Below are positions 11,591-25,742 of a stretch of 64,000 nucleotides of DNA, piece by piece; the first letter of the stretch is position 1; each line of letters starts with the position of its first letter. Position numbers and translations under genes: made by a program. The notes below the pieces were generated by a model that searched no databases, was not told where the DNA came from, and worked only from the letters and a program-made list of their open reading frames with translations. The stretch is from Colletes latitarsis (Eukaryota; Arthropoda; Insecta; Hymenoptera; Colletidae). The stretch lies in assembly GCF_051014445.1 (NCBI RefSeq), contig NW_027488420.1, positions 26,164 through 90,163 on the forward strand, in the 5' to 3' direction.

Positions 11591-14560
11591 ATTGATGGAT
11601 CCAGATTTAATTGACTGTTTCGGTGTGGTTCCACATTACTACGTGATCCAAACCAGAAAAAACCCAGGATCTGGCCAACAAGGATGCGAAAAACGTGAAC
11701 ATACGAGCCAGATGAGGGCAAATAACAGACCTAACCCAGACATAACAGGCGTTATCCTTTAAAATATTAATCGCAACCAGGTTTAATTGACTGTCTCGGT
11801 GTGGTACTGCATTACTGCGTTACCCAAACCAGAAAAAACCCAGGATCTGGCCAACACGGATGCGAAAAACGTGAACATACGAGCCAGAAGAGTGCAAATA
11901 CAACACCTAACCGATACATAACCGGCGTTATCCTCTAAAATATTAATCGCAACCAGGTTTAATTGACTGTTTCGGAGTGGTACCGCATTATTACGTGATC
12001 CAAACCAGAAAAACCCCTGGTTCTGGCAAACAAGTATGCGAAAAATGCGAAAATACGAGCCTGATGAGGGCAAATCCCAGACCTAACCGAAACATAACCG
12101 GCGTTATCCTCTAAAATATTAATCGCAACAAGGGTTGATTGACTGTTTCGGTGTGGTACCGCATAACTACGTGATCCAAACCAGAAAAAGGCCAAGATCT
12201 GGCCAACAAGTATGCGTAAAATGCGAAAGAACGAGCCAGATGAGGGCAAAAACCAGGTACCTTACACAGATATAACCGGCGTTATCCTCTAAAATATTAA
12301 TCGCAACCAGGTTTAATCGCCTGTTTCGTTGCGGAACCGCATTACTACGGGATCCAAACCAGAAAAAGCCCTGGATCTGGCCAACAAGTTTGGGGAAAAT
12401 GCGAAATTACGAGCCTGATGAGGGCAAATCCCCGACCTATCCGAGACACACCCGGCGTTATCCTCTAAAATATTAATCGCTACCATGTTTAATTGACAGT
12501 TTCGGTGTGGAACCGCATTACTACGAGATCCAAACCAGAAAAAGGCCAGGCTTTGTCCAGCAAGTATGAGAAAAATGCGAAAGTACGAGCCAGATGAGGG
12601 CAAATACCAGACCTAACCGAGACATAACGGGCGTTATCCTCTAAAATATTAATCGCAACCAGGCTTAATTGACTGTTTCGGTGTGGTAGCGCATTACTAC
12701 GTGATCCAAACCAGAAAAAGGCGAGGATCATGCCAACAAGTATGCGAAAAATGCGAAAGTACGAGCCAGATGATTGCAAATACCAGAACCAACCTAGACA
12801 TATGCAGCGTTGTCCTCTGAACTACTAATCGGAACCAGATTTTATTGACAGTTTCAGTGTGGTACCACATTACTACGTGGTCTAAACCAGAAAAAGCCCA
12901 GGATCTGCCCAACAAGTTTGCGAAAAATGCGAAGTACGAGCCAGATGAGGGCAAATACCAGACCTAACCCAGACAAAACCGGCGTTGTCCACTAAAATCT
13001 TAATCGTAACCAGGTTTAATTGACAGTTTCGGTGTGGTATCACATTACTACGTGATCCAAACCAGAAAAAACGCAGGATCTGGCCAACAGGTATGCGAAA
13101 AATGCGAAAGTATGAGGCAGATGATTGCAAATACCAGACGTAACCCAGACATAAACGGTGTTATCCTCTAATACATTAATCGCAACCAGGTTTAATCGAC
13201 TGTTTCGTTGTGGAACCGCATTACTACGTGATCCAAACCTGAAAAAACCCAGGATCTGGCCAAGTATGCGAAAAATACGAAAGTATCAGCCAGATGATTG
13301 CAAATACCAGAACTAACCCAGACATGACCGGCATTATCCTCTAAAATATTAAACGGAACCAGGTTTAATTGAATGTATCAGTGTAGCACCACATTACTTC
13401 GTGGTCCAATCCAGAAAAAGGCCAAGATCTGGCCAACAAGTATGCGCAAATGCGAAAGTACGAGGCAGATGAGGGCAAATCCCAGACCTACCCGAGACAT
13501 GATCGGCGTTATCCTCTTAAATATTAATCGCAACCAGGTTTAATTGACTGTTTCGGTGTGGTACCGCATTACTACGTGATCCAATCCAGAAAATGTCCTG
13601 GATCTGGCCAACAAATATGCGAAAAATGCGAAATTACGAGCCTGATGAGGGCAAATCCCCGGCTTATCCGAGACATAACCGGCGTTATCCACTAAAATAT
13701 TAATCGCTACCAGGTTTAATTGACAGTTTCGGTGTGGTACCGCATTACTACGTGATCCAACCCAGAAAAAGGCCAGGCTTTGTCCAACAAGTATGAGAAA
13801 AATGCGAAAGTACGAGCCAGATGAGGGCAAATACTAGGCCTAACCCAGACAAAACCTGCGTTATCCTCTAAAATATTAACCACAACCAGGTTTAATTGAC
13901 TGCTTCGGTGTGGAACCACACTACTACGGGATCCAAACCATAAAAAAAGCAGGATCTGGCCAACAAGTATGCGAAAAACGCGAAAGTATGAGCCAGATGA
14001 TTGCAAATGCCAGAACTAACCCAGACATAACCAGCGTTATCCTCTAAAATACTAATCGGAGCCAGATTTTATTGACTGCTTCAGTGTGGTACCACATTAC
14101 TACGTGATCCAAACCTGAAAAAGGCGAGGATCATGCCAACAAGTATGCGAAAAATGCGAAAGTATGTGCCAGATGAGGGCAAATACTAGGCCTAACCCAG
14201 ACAAAACCTGCGTTATCCACGAAAATATTAATCGGAATCAGGTTTAATTGACTGCTACAGTGTGGTACCACATTACTACATGATCCAAACCAGAAAAAGG
14301 CCAGGATCTGGCCAACAAGTGTGCGAAAAATGTGAAAGTATGAGGAAGGTGACTGTAAACTCCAGGCGTAACCCAGACATACCCGGCGTTATCCTCTAAA
14401 ATAATAATCGCAACCAGGTATAATTGACTGTTTCGGTGTGGTACCGCATTACTACGTGGTCCAAGCCAGAAAAAGGCCAGGATCTGACCATTCAAGTATG
14501 CGAAAAATATGAGCTAGATGATGGCAAATACCAGACCTAACCCAGGCATAACCGGCGTTC
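11591..14560 (+). repeat. A-type monomers, weakly ordered
   Basis: About seventeen A-type monomers with varied differences. Recurrent elements include gatcatgccaacaag (12,728 and 14,132), the caacaagggttgattg monomer at about 12,126 (as in 3,348 and 4,049), and the copy of 4,393-4,755 at 13,175-13,537. No clear tandem HOR and no gene. Confidence 0.7.
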
Positions 14561-17250
14561 TCCTCCAAAATATTGATCGAATCCAGATATAATTGACTGT
14601 TTCGGTGTGGTACCACATTACTACGTGGTCCTAACCTGAAAAAAGCCAGGATCTGGCCAACAAGAATGCAAAACATGCAAAAGTATGAGGCAGATGATTG
14701 CAAATACCAGACCTAACACAAACCTAACCGGTGTTATCCTCTAAAGTATTGACCGAATCCTGGTTTAAGTGACTGTTTCGGTGTGATACCACATTACTAC
14801 GTGATCGAAATCAGAAATAGCCCAGGATCTCGCCAACAAGTATGTGAAAAATGCGAAAGTATGGGCCAGATGATCGCCAATACCAGACGCAACCTCGACC
14901 TAACCGGTGTCATCCTCTAAAATGTTGATCGAATCCAGGTTGAATGGGCTATTTCTGTGTGGCTCCACATTAATACGTGAACCTAACCAGAAACAAACCC
15001 AGGATCTGGCCAACAGGTATGCGGAAAATGCGAACGTATGAGGCAAATGATTGCAAATACAAGGCGTAACCCAGACCTAACCGGTGTTATCCTCCGAAAT
15101 ATTGATCGAAACCAAGTTGAATTGGCTGTTTCAGTCTGGTAGCACACTACGACGTGATCCAAACCAGAAAAAGCCCAGGATCTGGCCAACAAGTGTGCGA
15201 AGAATGTGAAAGTATAAGCCAGATGAGGGCAAATTCCAGACCTAAACGAGACCCAACCGGAGTTATCCTTTAAAATATCGATCGAGGCCACGTTTAACTG
15301 ACTGTTTCAGTGTGGTACCACATTACTACGTGATCCAAACCAGAAAAATCCCAGGATCTGGCCAACAAGTATGGGAAGAATGCGAAAGTATGAGCCTGAT
15401 GATTGCAACTACCAGGCCTAACACAAACCTATCCGGTGTGATCCCCTAAAATATTGATCGAATCCAGGTTTAGTTGACTGTTTCATTCTGGTACCATATT
15501 ACTACGTGATCCAAACCAGGAAAAGCCCAGGATCTGGCCAACAAGCATGCGAGAAATGCGAAAGTATGAGCAAGATGATTGCAAATACCAGGTCTAACAC
15601 AAACCAAATCGGTGTGGTCCTCTAAAATATTGATCGCATCCAGGTTTAATTGACAGTTTCATTCTGGTACCACATTACTACGTGATACAAACCAGAAAAA
15701 CCCCAGGATCTGGCCAACAAGTATGCGAAAAGTGCGAAAGTATGAGCCAGATGATAGCAAATACCAGGCCTAACACAAACCTAATCGGTGTGATCGTCTA
15801 AAATATTGATCGAATCCAGGTTTAATTGACAGTTTCATTCTGGTACCACATAACTACGTGATACAAACCAGAAAGAGCCCAGGATCTGGCCAACAAGTAT
15901 GCGAAAAGTGCGAAAGTATGAGCCAGATGATTGCAAATTCCAGACCTAACACTAACCTAAACGGTGTTATCCCTTAAAATATTGATCGGGGCCATGTTTA
16001 ATTGACGGTTTCAGTATGCTACCACATTACTACGAGATCCAAGCCAGAAGAGGACCAGGATCTGGCCAACAAGTGTGCGATGAATGCGAAAGTATGAGCC
16101 AGATGATTGCAAACACCAGGCCTAACACAAACCTATCCGGTGTGATCCCCTAAAATATTGATCGAAACCAGGTTTAGTTGACAGTTTCATTCTGGTACCA
16201 CATAACTACGTGGTCCAAACCAGAAAAAGCTCAGGATCTGGCGAACAAATATGCGAAAAGTGCGAAAGTATGAGCCAGATGATTGCGAATACCAGACCTA
16301 ACACAAACCTAAAGGGTGTTATCCTGTAAAATATTGATCGAAACCAAGTTGAATTGACTGTTTCGGTGTGATACCTCATTACTACGTGATCGAAATCAGA
16401 AATAGCCCAGGATCTGGCCTACAAGAATGCGAAAAATGCAAAAGTATGAGGCAGATGATTGCAAATACCAGACGCAACCCTGACCTAACCGGTGTCATCC
16501 TCTAAAATATTGATCGAATCCAGGTTGGATTGACTATTTCAGTGTGGCACTACATTAATACGTGATCCTAACAAGAGAAAAACCCAGGATCTGGCCAACA
16601 AGTATTGAAAAATGCAAAAGTATGAGCCAGATGATTGCAAATACCAGAACTAACCCAGACATAACCGGCGTTATCCCCTATAATATTAATCGCAAGCAAG
16701 TTTAATTGACTGTTGCGGTGTGGTACCACATTACTACGTGATCGAAACCAGAAAAAACCCAGGATCTGACCAACAAGAATGCGAAAAATGCGAAAGTATG
16801 AGCCAGATGATTGCAAATACCAGACCTCACCCGGACATAACCGGCGTTATCCTCTAAAATATTAATCGGAAACAGGTTTAATTGACTGTTTCTGTGTGGT
16901 ACCATATTACTACGTGATCCAAATCTGAATAAGCCCAGGATCTGACCACTCAAGTATGCCAAACATGCGAAAGTATGAGGAAGATGATTGCAAACACCAG
17001 ACGTACCCAGACATAACCGGCGTTATCCCTTATAATATTAATCGCAAGCAGGTTTAATTGACTGTTGCCGTGTGGTACCATATTACTACGTGGTCCAAGC
17101 CAGAAAAAGGCCAGGATCTGGCCAACAAGTGTGCGATGAATGCGAAAGTATGAGCCAGATGACAGCAAATACCAGACCGAGCACAAACCTAAACGGTGAT
17201 ATCCTATCAAATATTGATCGAAACCAAGTTGAATTGGCTGTTTCAGACTG
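14560..17250 (+). repeat. A/B transition mosaic
   Basis: B-type monomers (taacacaaacctaa with attgatcgaatcc) begin at about 14,565 and soon predominate. An A-like island returns at about 16,640-17,060, where cataaccggcgttatcccc and aatattaatcgcaagcaag reappear with ttgactgttgcggtg or gttgccgtg. The change of subfamily is therefore interleaved, not a single breakpoint. Confidence 0.7.
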
Positions 17251-18675
17251 TTACCGCATTACTGCGTGACCCATACGAGAAGGAAACACAGGATCTGGCC
17301 AACAAGTATGGGAAGAATGCGAAAGTATGAGCCAGATGATTGCAACTACCAGGCCTATCACAAACCTAACCGGTGTGATCCTCAAAGTATTGATTGAATC
17401 CAGGTTTAGTTGACTGTTTCATTCTGGTACCACATTGCTGCGTGATCCATACCAGGGAAAGCCCAGGATCAGGCCAATAGGTATAAGAAGAATTCGAAAG
17501 TATGAGACAGATGAGGGCAAATCCCAGACCAAAACGGGAACCAAACGGCGTTTTTCTTGTTCGAGGTCAGGTTTAATTGACTGTTTAGTGTGGCACCACA
17601 TTACTACACAATCGCAACCAGAAAGAGCCCAGGATCTGGCCAACAAGCATACGAGAAATGCGAAAGTAAGCACCAGATGATAGCAAATACCAGGCCTAAC
17701 ACAAACCTAAACGGTGTTATCCTCTTAAATATTGATCGGATCCAGGTTTAGGTGACTGTTTCATTCTGGTACCACATTACTACGTGATCCAAACCAGAAA
17801 CAGGCCAGGATCAGGCCAACAGGTATGCGAAGAATGCGAAAGTATGAGCCAGATGATTGCAAATACCAGACCTAACTCAAACCTAAACGGTGTTATCCTC
17901 TTAAATATTGATCGGATCCAGGTTTAGTTGACTGTTTCATTCTGGTACCACATTACTACGTGATCCAAACCAGAAACAGGCCAGGATCAGGCCAACAGGT
18001 ATGCGAAGAATGCGAAAGTATGAGCCAGATGATTGCAAATATCAGGCCTCACACAAACCTAACCGGTGTGATCCTCTAAAATATTGATCGAAACCAAGTT
18101 GAATTGACTTTTTCAATCTGGTACCACATTACCACGTGATCCAAACCGGAAAGGAACACAGGATCTGGCCAACAAGTAGGCGAAGAATGCGAATGTATGA
18201 GCCAGATGCAGGTAAATACCAGACCTAAACGAGACCGAACCGGAGTTATCCCTTAAAATATTGATCGATGCCACGTTTAATTGACTGTTTCGTTCCTGGT
18301 TCCACATTACTACCTGATTCAAACCAGAAAAAGCACAGGATCTGGCCAACAAGTATGCGAAAAAGGCGAAAGCGTGAGCCAGATGATTGCAGCTACCAGA
18401 CCTAACACAAACCAAAACGGTGTTATCCTCTTAAATACTGATCGCAACCAGGTTTAATTGACTGTTTCATTCTTATACCTCATTACTGCGTGATCCAAAC
18501 CAGAAACAGCCCAGGATCAGGCCAACAGGTATGCGAAGAATGCGAATGTATGAGAGAGATGAGGGCAAATCCCAGACCTAAACGTGCACCAACGGGTGTT
18601 ATACTTTAAAATATTGATCTAGGTCAGGTTTAATTGACTGTTTAGTGTGGTTCCACATTACTACACAATCCCAAC

Positions 18676-19533
18676 CAGAAAAAGCCCGGGATCTGGCCAA
18701 CAAGCATGCGAGAAATGCGAAAGTATGAGCAAGATGATAGCAAATAAAAGATTTAGCACAAACCTAACAGTGGTATCCTCTAAAATATTGATCGAAACCA
18801 TGTTGAATTGACTGTTTCAGTGTGGTACCACATTACTACGGATCCAAACCTGAAAAAGTCCAGGATCTGGCCCACAAGCATGCGAGAAATGCGAAAGTAT
18901 GAGCCAGATGATAACAAAAACAAGACTTAGCACAAACCTAAACGGTGGTATCCTCTAAAATATTGATCGAAACCAAGTTGAATTGACTTTTTCAATCTGA
19001 TACCACATTACTACGTGATCCAAACCAGAACGAAACACAGGATCTGGCCAACAAGTAGGCGAAGAATGCGAATGTATGAGCCCGATGCGGGTAAACACCA
19101 GACCTAGACGAGACCCAACCGCAGTTATCCTTTAAAATATTGATCGAGGCCACGTTTAATTGACTGTTTCATTCTGGTACCACATTACTACGAGATCCAA
19201 ACCAGAAAAAGACCAGGATCTGGCCAACGAGTGTGCGATGAATGCGTAAGTATGAGCCAGATGATTGCAAATACCAGGCCTAACACAAACCCATTCTGTG
19301 TGATCGTCTAAAATATTGATCGAATCCAGGATTAATTGACAGTTTCATTCTGGTACCACATAACTACGTGATCCAAACCAGAAAGAGCCCAGTAACTGGC
19401 CAACAAGGATGCGAAAAGTGCGAAAGTATGAGCCAGATGATTGCAAATTCCAGACCTAACACAAACCTAAACGGTGTTATCCATTAAAATATTGATCGGG
19501 CCACGTTTAATTGACTGCTTCAGTATGCTACCA
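18676..19533 (+). repeat. About 5-monomer block, copy 1 of a pair 1,760 bp apart
   Basis: The block with aagatgatagcaaataaaag and atttagcacaaacctaacag recurs exactly 1,760 bp downstream (aagtatgagc at 18,721 and 20,481), that is ten monomers. It also holds the ggatccaaacctgaaaaagt monomer, the agcccagtaactggcc monomer and gatcgggccacgtttaattg. Confidence 0.8.
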
Positions 19534-20435
19534 CATTACTACGAGATCCAAACCAGAAAAAGACCAGAATCTGGCCAAAAAGTGTGCGAAGAATGCGAAA
19601 GTACAAGCCAGATGGGCGCAAATCCCAGACCTAAACGAGACCCAACCGGAGTTATACTTTAAAATATTGATCGAGGCCGCGTTTAATTGACTGTTTCAGT
19701 CTGGTACCACATTGCTACGTGATCCCAACCAGAAAAAAACACAGGATCTGGCCAACAAGTATGCGAAGAGTGCGAAAGTATGAGGGGCTGATGATTGCAA
19801 ATACCAGGCCTAACAGAAACCTATCCGGTGTGATCCCCTAAAATATTGATCGAATCCAGGTTTAGTTGACTGTTTCATTCTGGTACCATATTACTACGTG
19901 ATCCAAACCAGAAAAAGCCCAGGATCTGGCCAACAAGCATGCGAGAAATGCGAAAGTATGAGCCAGATCAGGGCAAATCCCAGACCTAAACATGAACTAA
20001 CCGGTGTTATACTTTAAAATATTGATCCAGGTCAGGCTTAATTGACAGTTTAGTGTGGTACCACATTACTACACAATCCCAACCAGAAAAAGCCCGGGAT
20101 CTGGCCAACAAGCATGCGAGAAATGCGAAAGTATGAGCCAGATGATTGGTTATACCAGTCCTAGGCGAGACCCAACCGGAGTTATCCTTTAAAATATTAA
20201 TCGAATTCAGGATCAACTCACTGCTTCAGTGTGGAACAACATTACTACGTGATACAAACCAGAAAAAGCCCAGGATCAGGCCAACAGGTATGCGAAGAAT
20301 GCAAAAGTATGAGACAGATGAAGGCAAAACCCAGACCTAAACGTGAACCAACAGGTGTTATACTTTAAAATATTGATCGAAAACAGGATCAACTGACTGC
20401 TTCAGTGTGGAACAGCATTACTACGTGATACAAAC

Positions 20436-21293
20436 CAGAAAAAGCCCAGGATCTGGCCAACAAGCATGCGAGAAATGCGAAAGTATGAGCAAGATGATAG
20501 CAAATAAAAGATTTAGCACAAACCTAACAGTGGTATCCTCTAAAATATTGATCGAAACCATGTTGAATTGACTGTTTCAGTGTGGTACCACATTACTACG
20601 GATCCAAACCTGAAAAAGTCCAGGATCTGGCCCACAAGCATGCGAGAAATGCGAAAGTATGAGCCAGATGATAACAAAAACAAGACTTAGCCCAAACCTA
20701 AACGGTGGTATCCTCTAAAATATTGATCGAAACCAAGTTGAATTGACTTTTTCAATCTGATACCACATTACTACGTGATCCAAACCAGAACGAAACACAG
20801 GATCTGGCCAACAAGTAGGCGAAGAATGCGAATGTATGAGCCAGATGCGGGTAAACACCAGACCTAGACGAGACCCAACCGCAGTTATCCTTTAAAATAT
20901 TGATCGAGGCCACGTTTAATTGACTGTTTCATTCTGGTACCACATTACTACGAGATCCAAACCAGAAAAAGACCAGGATCTGGCCAACGAGTGTGCGATG
21001 AATGCGTAAGTATGAGCCAGATGATTGCAAATACCTGGCCTAACACAAACCCATTCTGTGTGATCGTCTAAAATATTGATCGAATCCAGGATTAATTGAC
21101 AGTTTCATTCTGGTACCACATAACTACGTGATCCAAACCAGAAAGAGCCCAGTAACTGGCCACCAAGGATGCGAAAAGTGCGAAAGTATGAGCCAGATGA
21201 TTGCAAATTCCAGACCTAACACAAACCTAAACGGTGTTATCACTTAAAATATTGATCGGGCCACGTTTAATTGACTGCTTCAGTATGCTACCA
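20436..21293 (+). repeat. About 5-monomer block, copy 2
   Basis: Near-identical to 18,676-19,533 with scattered substitutions (for example cacaaacc to ccaaacc, and ggccaacaag to ggccaccaag). It ends at about 21,293 where accacattactacgag becomes accatattactacgtg. The following stretch to about 21,535 then matches 19,900-20,130, so the block order was rearranged when it was copied. Confidence 0.8.
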
Positions 21294-21690
21294 TATTACT
21301 ACGTGATCCAAACCAGAAAAAGCCCAGGATCTGGCCAACAAGCATGCGAGAAATGCGAAAGTATGAGCCAGATCAGGGCAAATCCCAGACCTAAACATGA
21401 ACTAACCGGTGTTATACTTTAAAATATTGATCCAGGTCAGGCTTAATTGACAGTTTAGTGTGGTACCACATTACTGCACAATCCCAACCAGAAAAAGCCC
21501 AGGATCTGGCCAACAAGCATGCGAGAAATGCGAAAGAATGAGCAAGATGATTGCAAATACCAGGTCTAACACAAACCCATTCTGTGTGATCGTCTAAAAT
21601 ATTGATCGAATCCAGGTTTAATTGACAGTTTCATTCTGGTACTACATTACTACGTGATACAAACCAGAAAAATCCCAGGATCTGGCCAAC

Positions 21691-24600
21691 AAGTATGGGA
21701 AGAATGCGAAAGTATGAGCCAGATGGTTGCAACTACCAGACCTAACACAAACCTAACCGGTGTGACCCTCTAAAATATTGATCGAAACCGAGTTGAATCG
21801 ACTGTTTCAGTCTGTTACCACATTACTACGTGATACCAACCAGAAAAAAACACAGGATCTGGCCAACAAGTATGGGAAGGATGTGAAAGTATGAGCCAGA
21901 TGATTTCAAACACCAGGGCTAACACAAACCTAACCGGTGGGATCGTCTAAAATATTGATCGATTCCAGGTTTAATTGACAGTTTCATTCTGGTACCACAT
22001 TACTACGTGATACAAACCAGAAAAATCCCAGGATCTGGCCAACAAGTATGCGCAAAATGCGAAAATAGGAGCCAGATGATTGCAACTACCAGGACTAACA
22101 CAAACCTAACCGGTGTGACCCTCTAAAATATTGATCGAAACCAAGTTGAATTGACTGTTTCAGTCTGTTACCACATTACTACATGATACCAACCAGAAAA
22201 AAACACAGGATCTGGCCAACAAGTATGGGAACAATGTGAAAGTATGAGCCAGATGATTGCAAATACCAGGCCTAACACAAACCTATCCGGTGTGATCCCC
22301 TAAAATATTGATCGAATCCAGGTTTAGTTGACTGTTTCATTCTGGTACCATATTACTACGTGATCCAAACCAGAAAAAGCCTAGGATCTGGCCAACAAGC
22401 ATGCGAGAAATGGGAAAGTATGAGCCAGATGATAGCAAATACAAGACCTGGCACAAGCCTAAACGGTGCTATCCTTTAAAATATTGATCGAAACCAAGCA
22501 GAATTGACTGTTTCAGTGTGGTACCTCATTACTACGAGATCCAAACCAGAAAAAGTCCTGGATCTGGCCAACAAGTATGCGAAGAGTGCGAAAGTATGAG
22601 ACAGATGATTGCAAATACCAGAACTAACACAAACCTAATCGGTGTGATCGTCTAAAATATTGATCGAATCCAGGTTTAATTGACAGCTTCATTTTGGTAC
22701 CACATTACTACGTGATACAAACCAGAAAAATCCCAGGATCTGGCCAAGAAGTATGCGAAAAGTGCGAAAGTATGTGCCAGATGATTGCAAATTCCAGACC
22801 TAACACAAACCTAAACGGTGTTATCCATTAAAATATTGATCAGGGTCACGTTTAATTGACTGTTTCAGTATGCTACCACATTACTACGAGATCCAAACCA
22901 GAAAAAGACCAGGATCTGGCCAACAAGTGTGCGATGAATGCGAAAGTATGAGCCAGATGATTGCAAACACCAGGCCTAACACAAACCTATCCGGTGTGAT
23001 CCCCTAAAATATTGATCGAATCCAGGTTTAGTTGACTGTTTCATTCTGGTACCATATTACTACGTGATACCAACCAGAAAAAAACACAGGATCTGGCCAA
23101 CAAGTATGGGAAGGATGTGAAAGTATGAGCCAGATGATTTCAAACACCAGGGCTAACACAAACCTAACCGGTGGGATCGTCTAAAATATTGATCGATTCC
23201 AGGTTTAATTGACAGTTTCATTCTGGTACCACATTACTACGTGATACAAACCAGAAGAATCCCAGGATCTGGCCAACAAGTATGCGCAAAATGCGAAAGT
23301 AGGAGCCAGATGATTGCAACTACCAGGACTAACACAAACCTAACCGGTGTGACCCTCTAAAATATTGATCGAAACCAAGTTGAATTGACTGTTTCAGTCT
23401 GTTACCACATTACTACATGATACCAACCAGAAAAAAACACAGGATCTGGCCAACAAGTATGGGAAGAATGTGAAAGTATGAGCCAGATGATTGCAAATAC
23501 CAGGCCTAACACAAACCTATCCGGTGTGATCCCCTAAAATATTGATCGAATCCAGGTTTAGTTGACTGTTTCATTCTGGTACCATATTACTACGTGATCC
23601 AAACCAGAAAAAGCCTAGGATCTGGCCAACAAGCATGCGAGAAATGGGAAAGTATGAGCCAGATGATAGCAAATACAAGACCTGGCACAAGCCTAAACGG
23701 TGCTATCCTTTAAAATATTGATCGAAACCAAGCAGAATTGACTGTTTCAGTGTGGTACCTCATTACTACGAGATCCAAACCAGAAAAAGTCCTGGATCTG
23801 GCCAACAAGTATGCGAAGAGTGCGAAAGTATGAGACAGATGATTGCAAATACCAGAACTAACACAAACCTAATCGGTGTGATCGTCTAAAATATTGATCG
23901 AATCCAGGTTTAATTGACAGTTTCATTTTGGTACCACATTACTACGTGATACAAACCAGAAAAATCCCAGGATCTGGCCAACAAGTATGCGCAAAATGGG
24001 AAAGTAGGAGCCAGATGATTGCAACTACCAGGCCTAACACAAACCTAACCGGTGTGACCCTCTAAAATATTGATCGAAACCAAGTTGAATTGACTGTTTC
24101 AGTCTGTTACCACATTACTACGTGATACCAACCAGAAAAAAAGACAGGATCTGGCCAACAAGTATGGGAAGTATGTGAAAGTATGAGCCAGATGACTGCA
24201 AACACCAGGGCTAACACAAACCTAACCGGTGTGATCGTCTAAAATATTGATCGAAACCAAGTTGAATTGACTGTTTCAGTGTGGTACCACTTTACTACGA
24301 GATCCAAACCAGAATAAGTCCAGGATCTGGCCAACAAGTATGCGAAGAGTGCGAAAGTATGTGCCAGATGATTGCAAATACCAGGGCTAACACAAACCTA
24401 ATCGGTGTGATCCTCTAAAATATTGATCGAATCCAGGTTTAGTTGACTGTTTCATTCTGGTACCATATTACTACGTGATCCACACTAGAAAAAGCCCAGG
24501 ATCTGGCCAACAGGCATCTGAGAAATGCGAAAGTATGAGCCAGATGAGGGCAAATCCCAGACCTAAACGTGAACTAACCTGTGTTATACTTTAAAATGTT

Positions 24601-25742
24601 GATCCAGGTCAGGTTCAATTGACTGTTTAGTATGGTTCCACATTACTACACAATCCCAACCAGAAAAAGCCCAGGATCTGGCCAACAAGTATGCGAAAAG
24701 TGCGAAAGTATGTGCCACATGGCTGCAAATACCAGACCGAGCACAAACCTAAACGGTGTTATCCTCTTAAATATTGATCGAAACCAATTTGAATTGGCTG
24801 TTTCAGCCTGTTACCGCATTACTGCGAGACCCAATCGAGAAGCAAACACAGGATCTGGCTTACAAGTATGGGAAGAATGCCAAAGTTTGAGCCAGATGAT
24901 TGCAACTACCAGGCCTAACACAAACCTATCCGGCGTGATCTCCTAAAATATTGATCGAATCCAGGTTTAGTTCACAGTTTCATTCTAGTACCATATTACT
25001 ACGTGATCCAAACCAGAAAAAGCCTAGGATCTGGCCAACAGGCATCAGAGATATGGGAAAGTATGAGCCAGATCAGGGCAAATCCCAGACCTAAACATGA
25101 ACTAACCGGTGTTATACCTTAAAATATTGATCCAGGTCAGGTTTAATTGACTGTTTAGTGTGGTACCACATTACTACACAATCCCAACCAGAAAAAGCCC
25201 AGGATCTGGCCAACATGCATGCGAGAAATGCGAAAGTATGTGCCAGATGACAGCAAATACCAGGTCTAACACAAACCTAATCGGTGTTATCCTCTAAAAT
25301 ATTGATCGAATACAGGTTTAATTGACAGTTTCATTCTGGTACCACATTACTACGTGATACAAACCAGAAAAATCCCAGGATCGGGCCAACAAGTATGCGA
25401 AAAGTGCGAAAGTATGTGCCAGATGATTGCAAATACCAGGCCTAACACAAACCTAATCGGTGTGATCGTCTAAAATATTGATCGAATCCAGGTTTAACTG
25501 ACAGTTTCATTCTGGTACCACATAACTACGTGATCGAAACCAGAAAGAGCCCAGGATCTGGCCAAGAAGTATGCGAAAAGTGCGAAAGTATGAGCCAGAT
25601 GATTGCAAATTCCAGACCTAACACAAACCTAAACGGTGTTATCCATTAAAATATTGATCGGGGTCACGTTTAATTGACTGTTTCAGTATGCTACCACATT
25701 ACTACGAGATCCAAACCAGAAAAAGACCAGGATCTGGCCAAC
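21691..25742 (+). repeat. B array with 10-mer copy 1 and 11-mer copy 0
   Basis: The first ten monomers (to about 23,453) match the later 10-mer units at 25,743 and 27,506. The anchor tatgggaaggatgtg lies at 21,868 and 23,102, seven monomers apart. From about 23,655 the sequence matches the 1,936-bp 11-mer. The segment is thus a composite holding one copy of each of the two HORs amplified downstream. Confidence 0.75.
23655..25602 (+). repeat. 1,936-bp 11-mer, isolated copy 0
   Basis: Matches 30,000-31,935 at a constant offset of 6,345 bp (gtgctatcc at 23,700 and 30,045; the ggttccacattactacacaa monomer at about 24,632 and 30,977). It ends where this copy has ccagatgattgcaaattcc and the other copies have ccagatgatagcaaatac. 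Being separated from the tandem trio, it may be the source or an earlier transposed copy. Confidence 0.8.

Larger units (their letters stand above)
1..14560 (+). repeat. Satellite subfamily A domain
   Basis: Monomers here mostly carry acccagacataaccgg (or accgagacataaccgg), cgttatcctctaaaat and attaatcgcaacc or actaatcggaacc. Many have gtgtggtaccgcattac or the full palindrome tgtggtaccaca. A few B-like monomers (attgatcgaaacc or attgatcgaatcc) appear at about 9,490, 9,665 and 11,590, so the domain is not pure. Blocks shared between distant parts of the domain point to repeated internal duplication. Confidence 0.8.
17250..21690 (+). repeat. Subfamily B domain, left part
   Basis: B monomers of several classes: ctgtttcattctggtacc; gtttagtgtggtaccac with acacaatcccaacc; gtatgctaccac with acgagatcc; and gactttttcaatctg. 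They occur in no strict cycle, apart from the ten-monomer-spaced duplication annotated separately. No gene is present. Confidence 0.8.
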
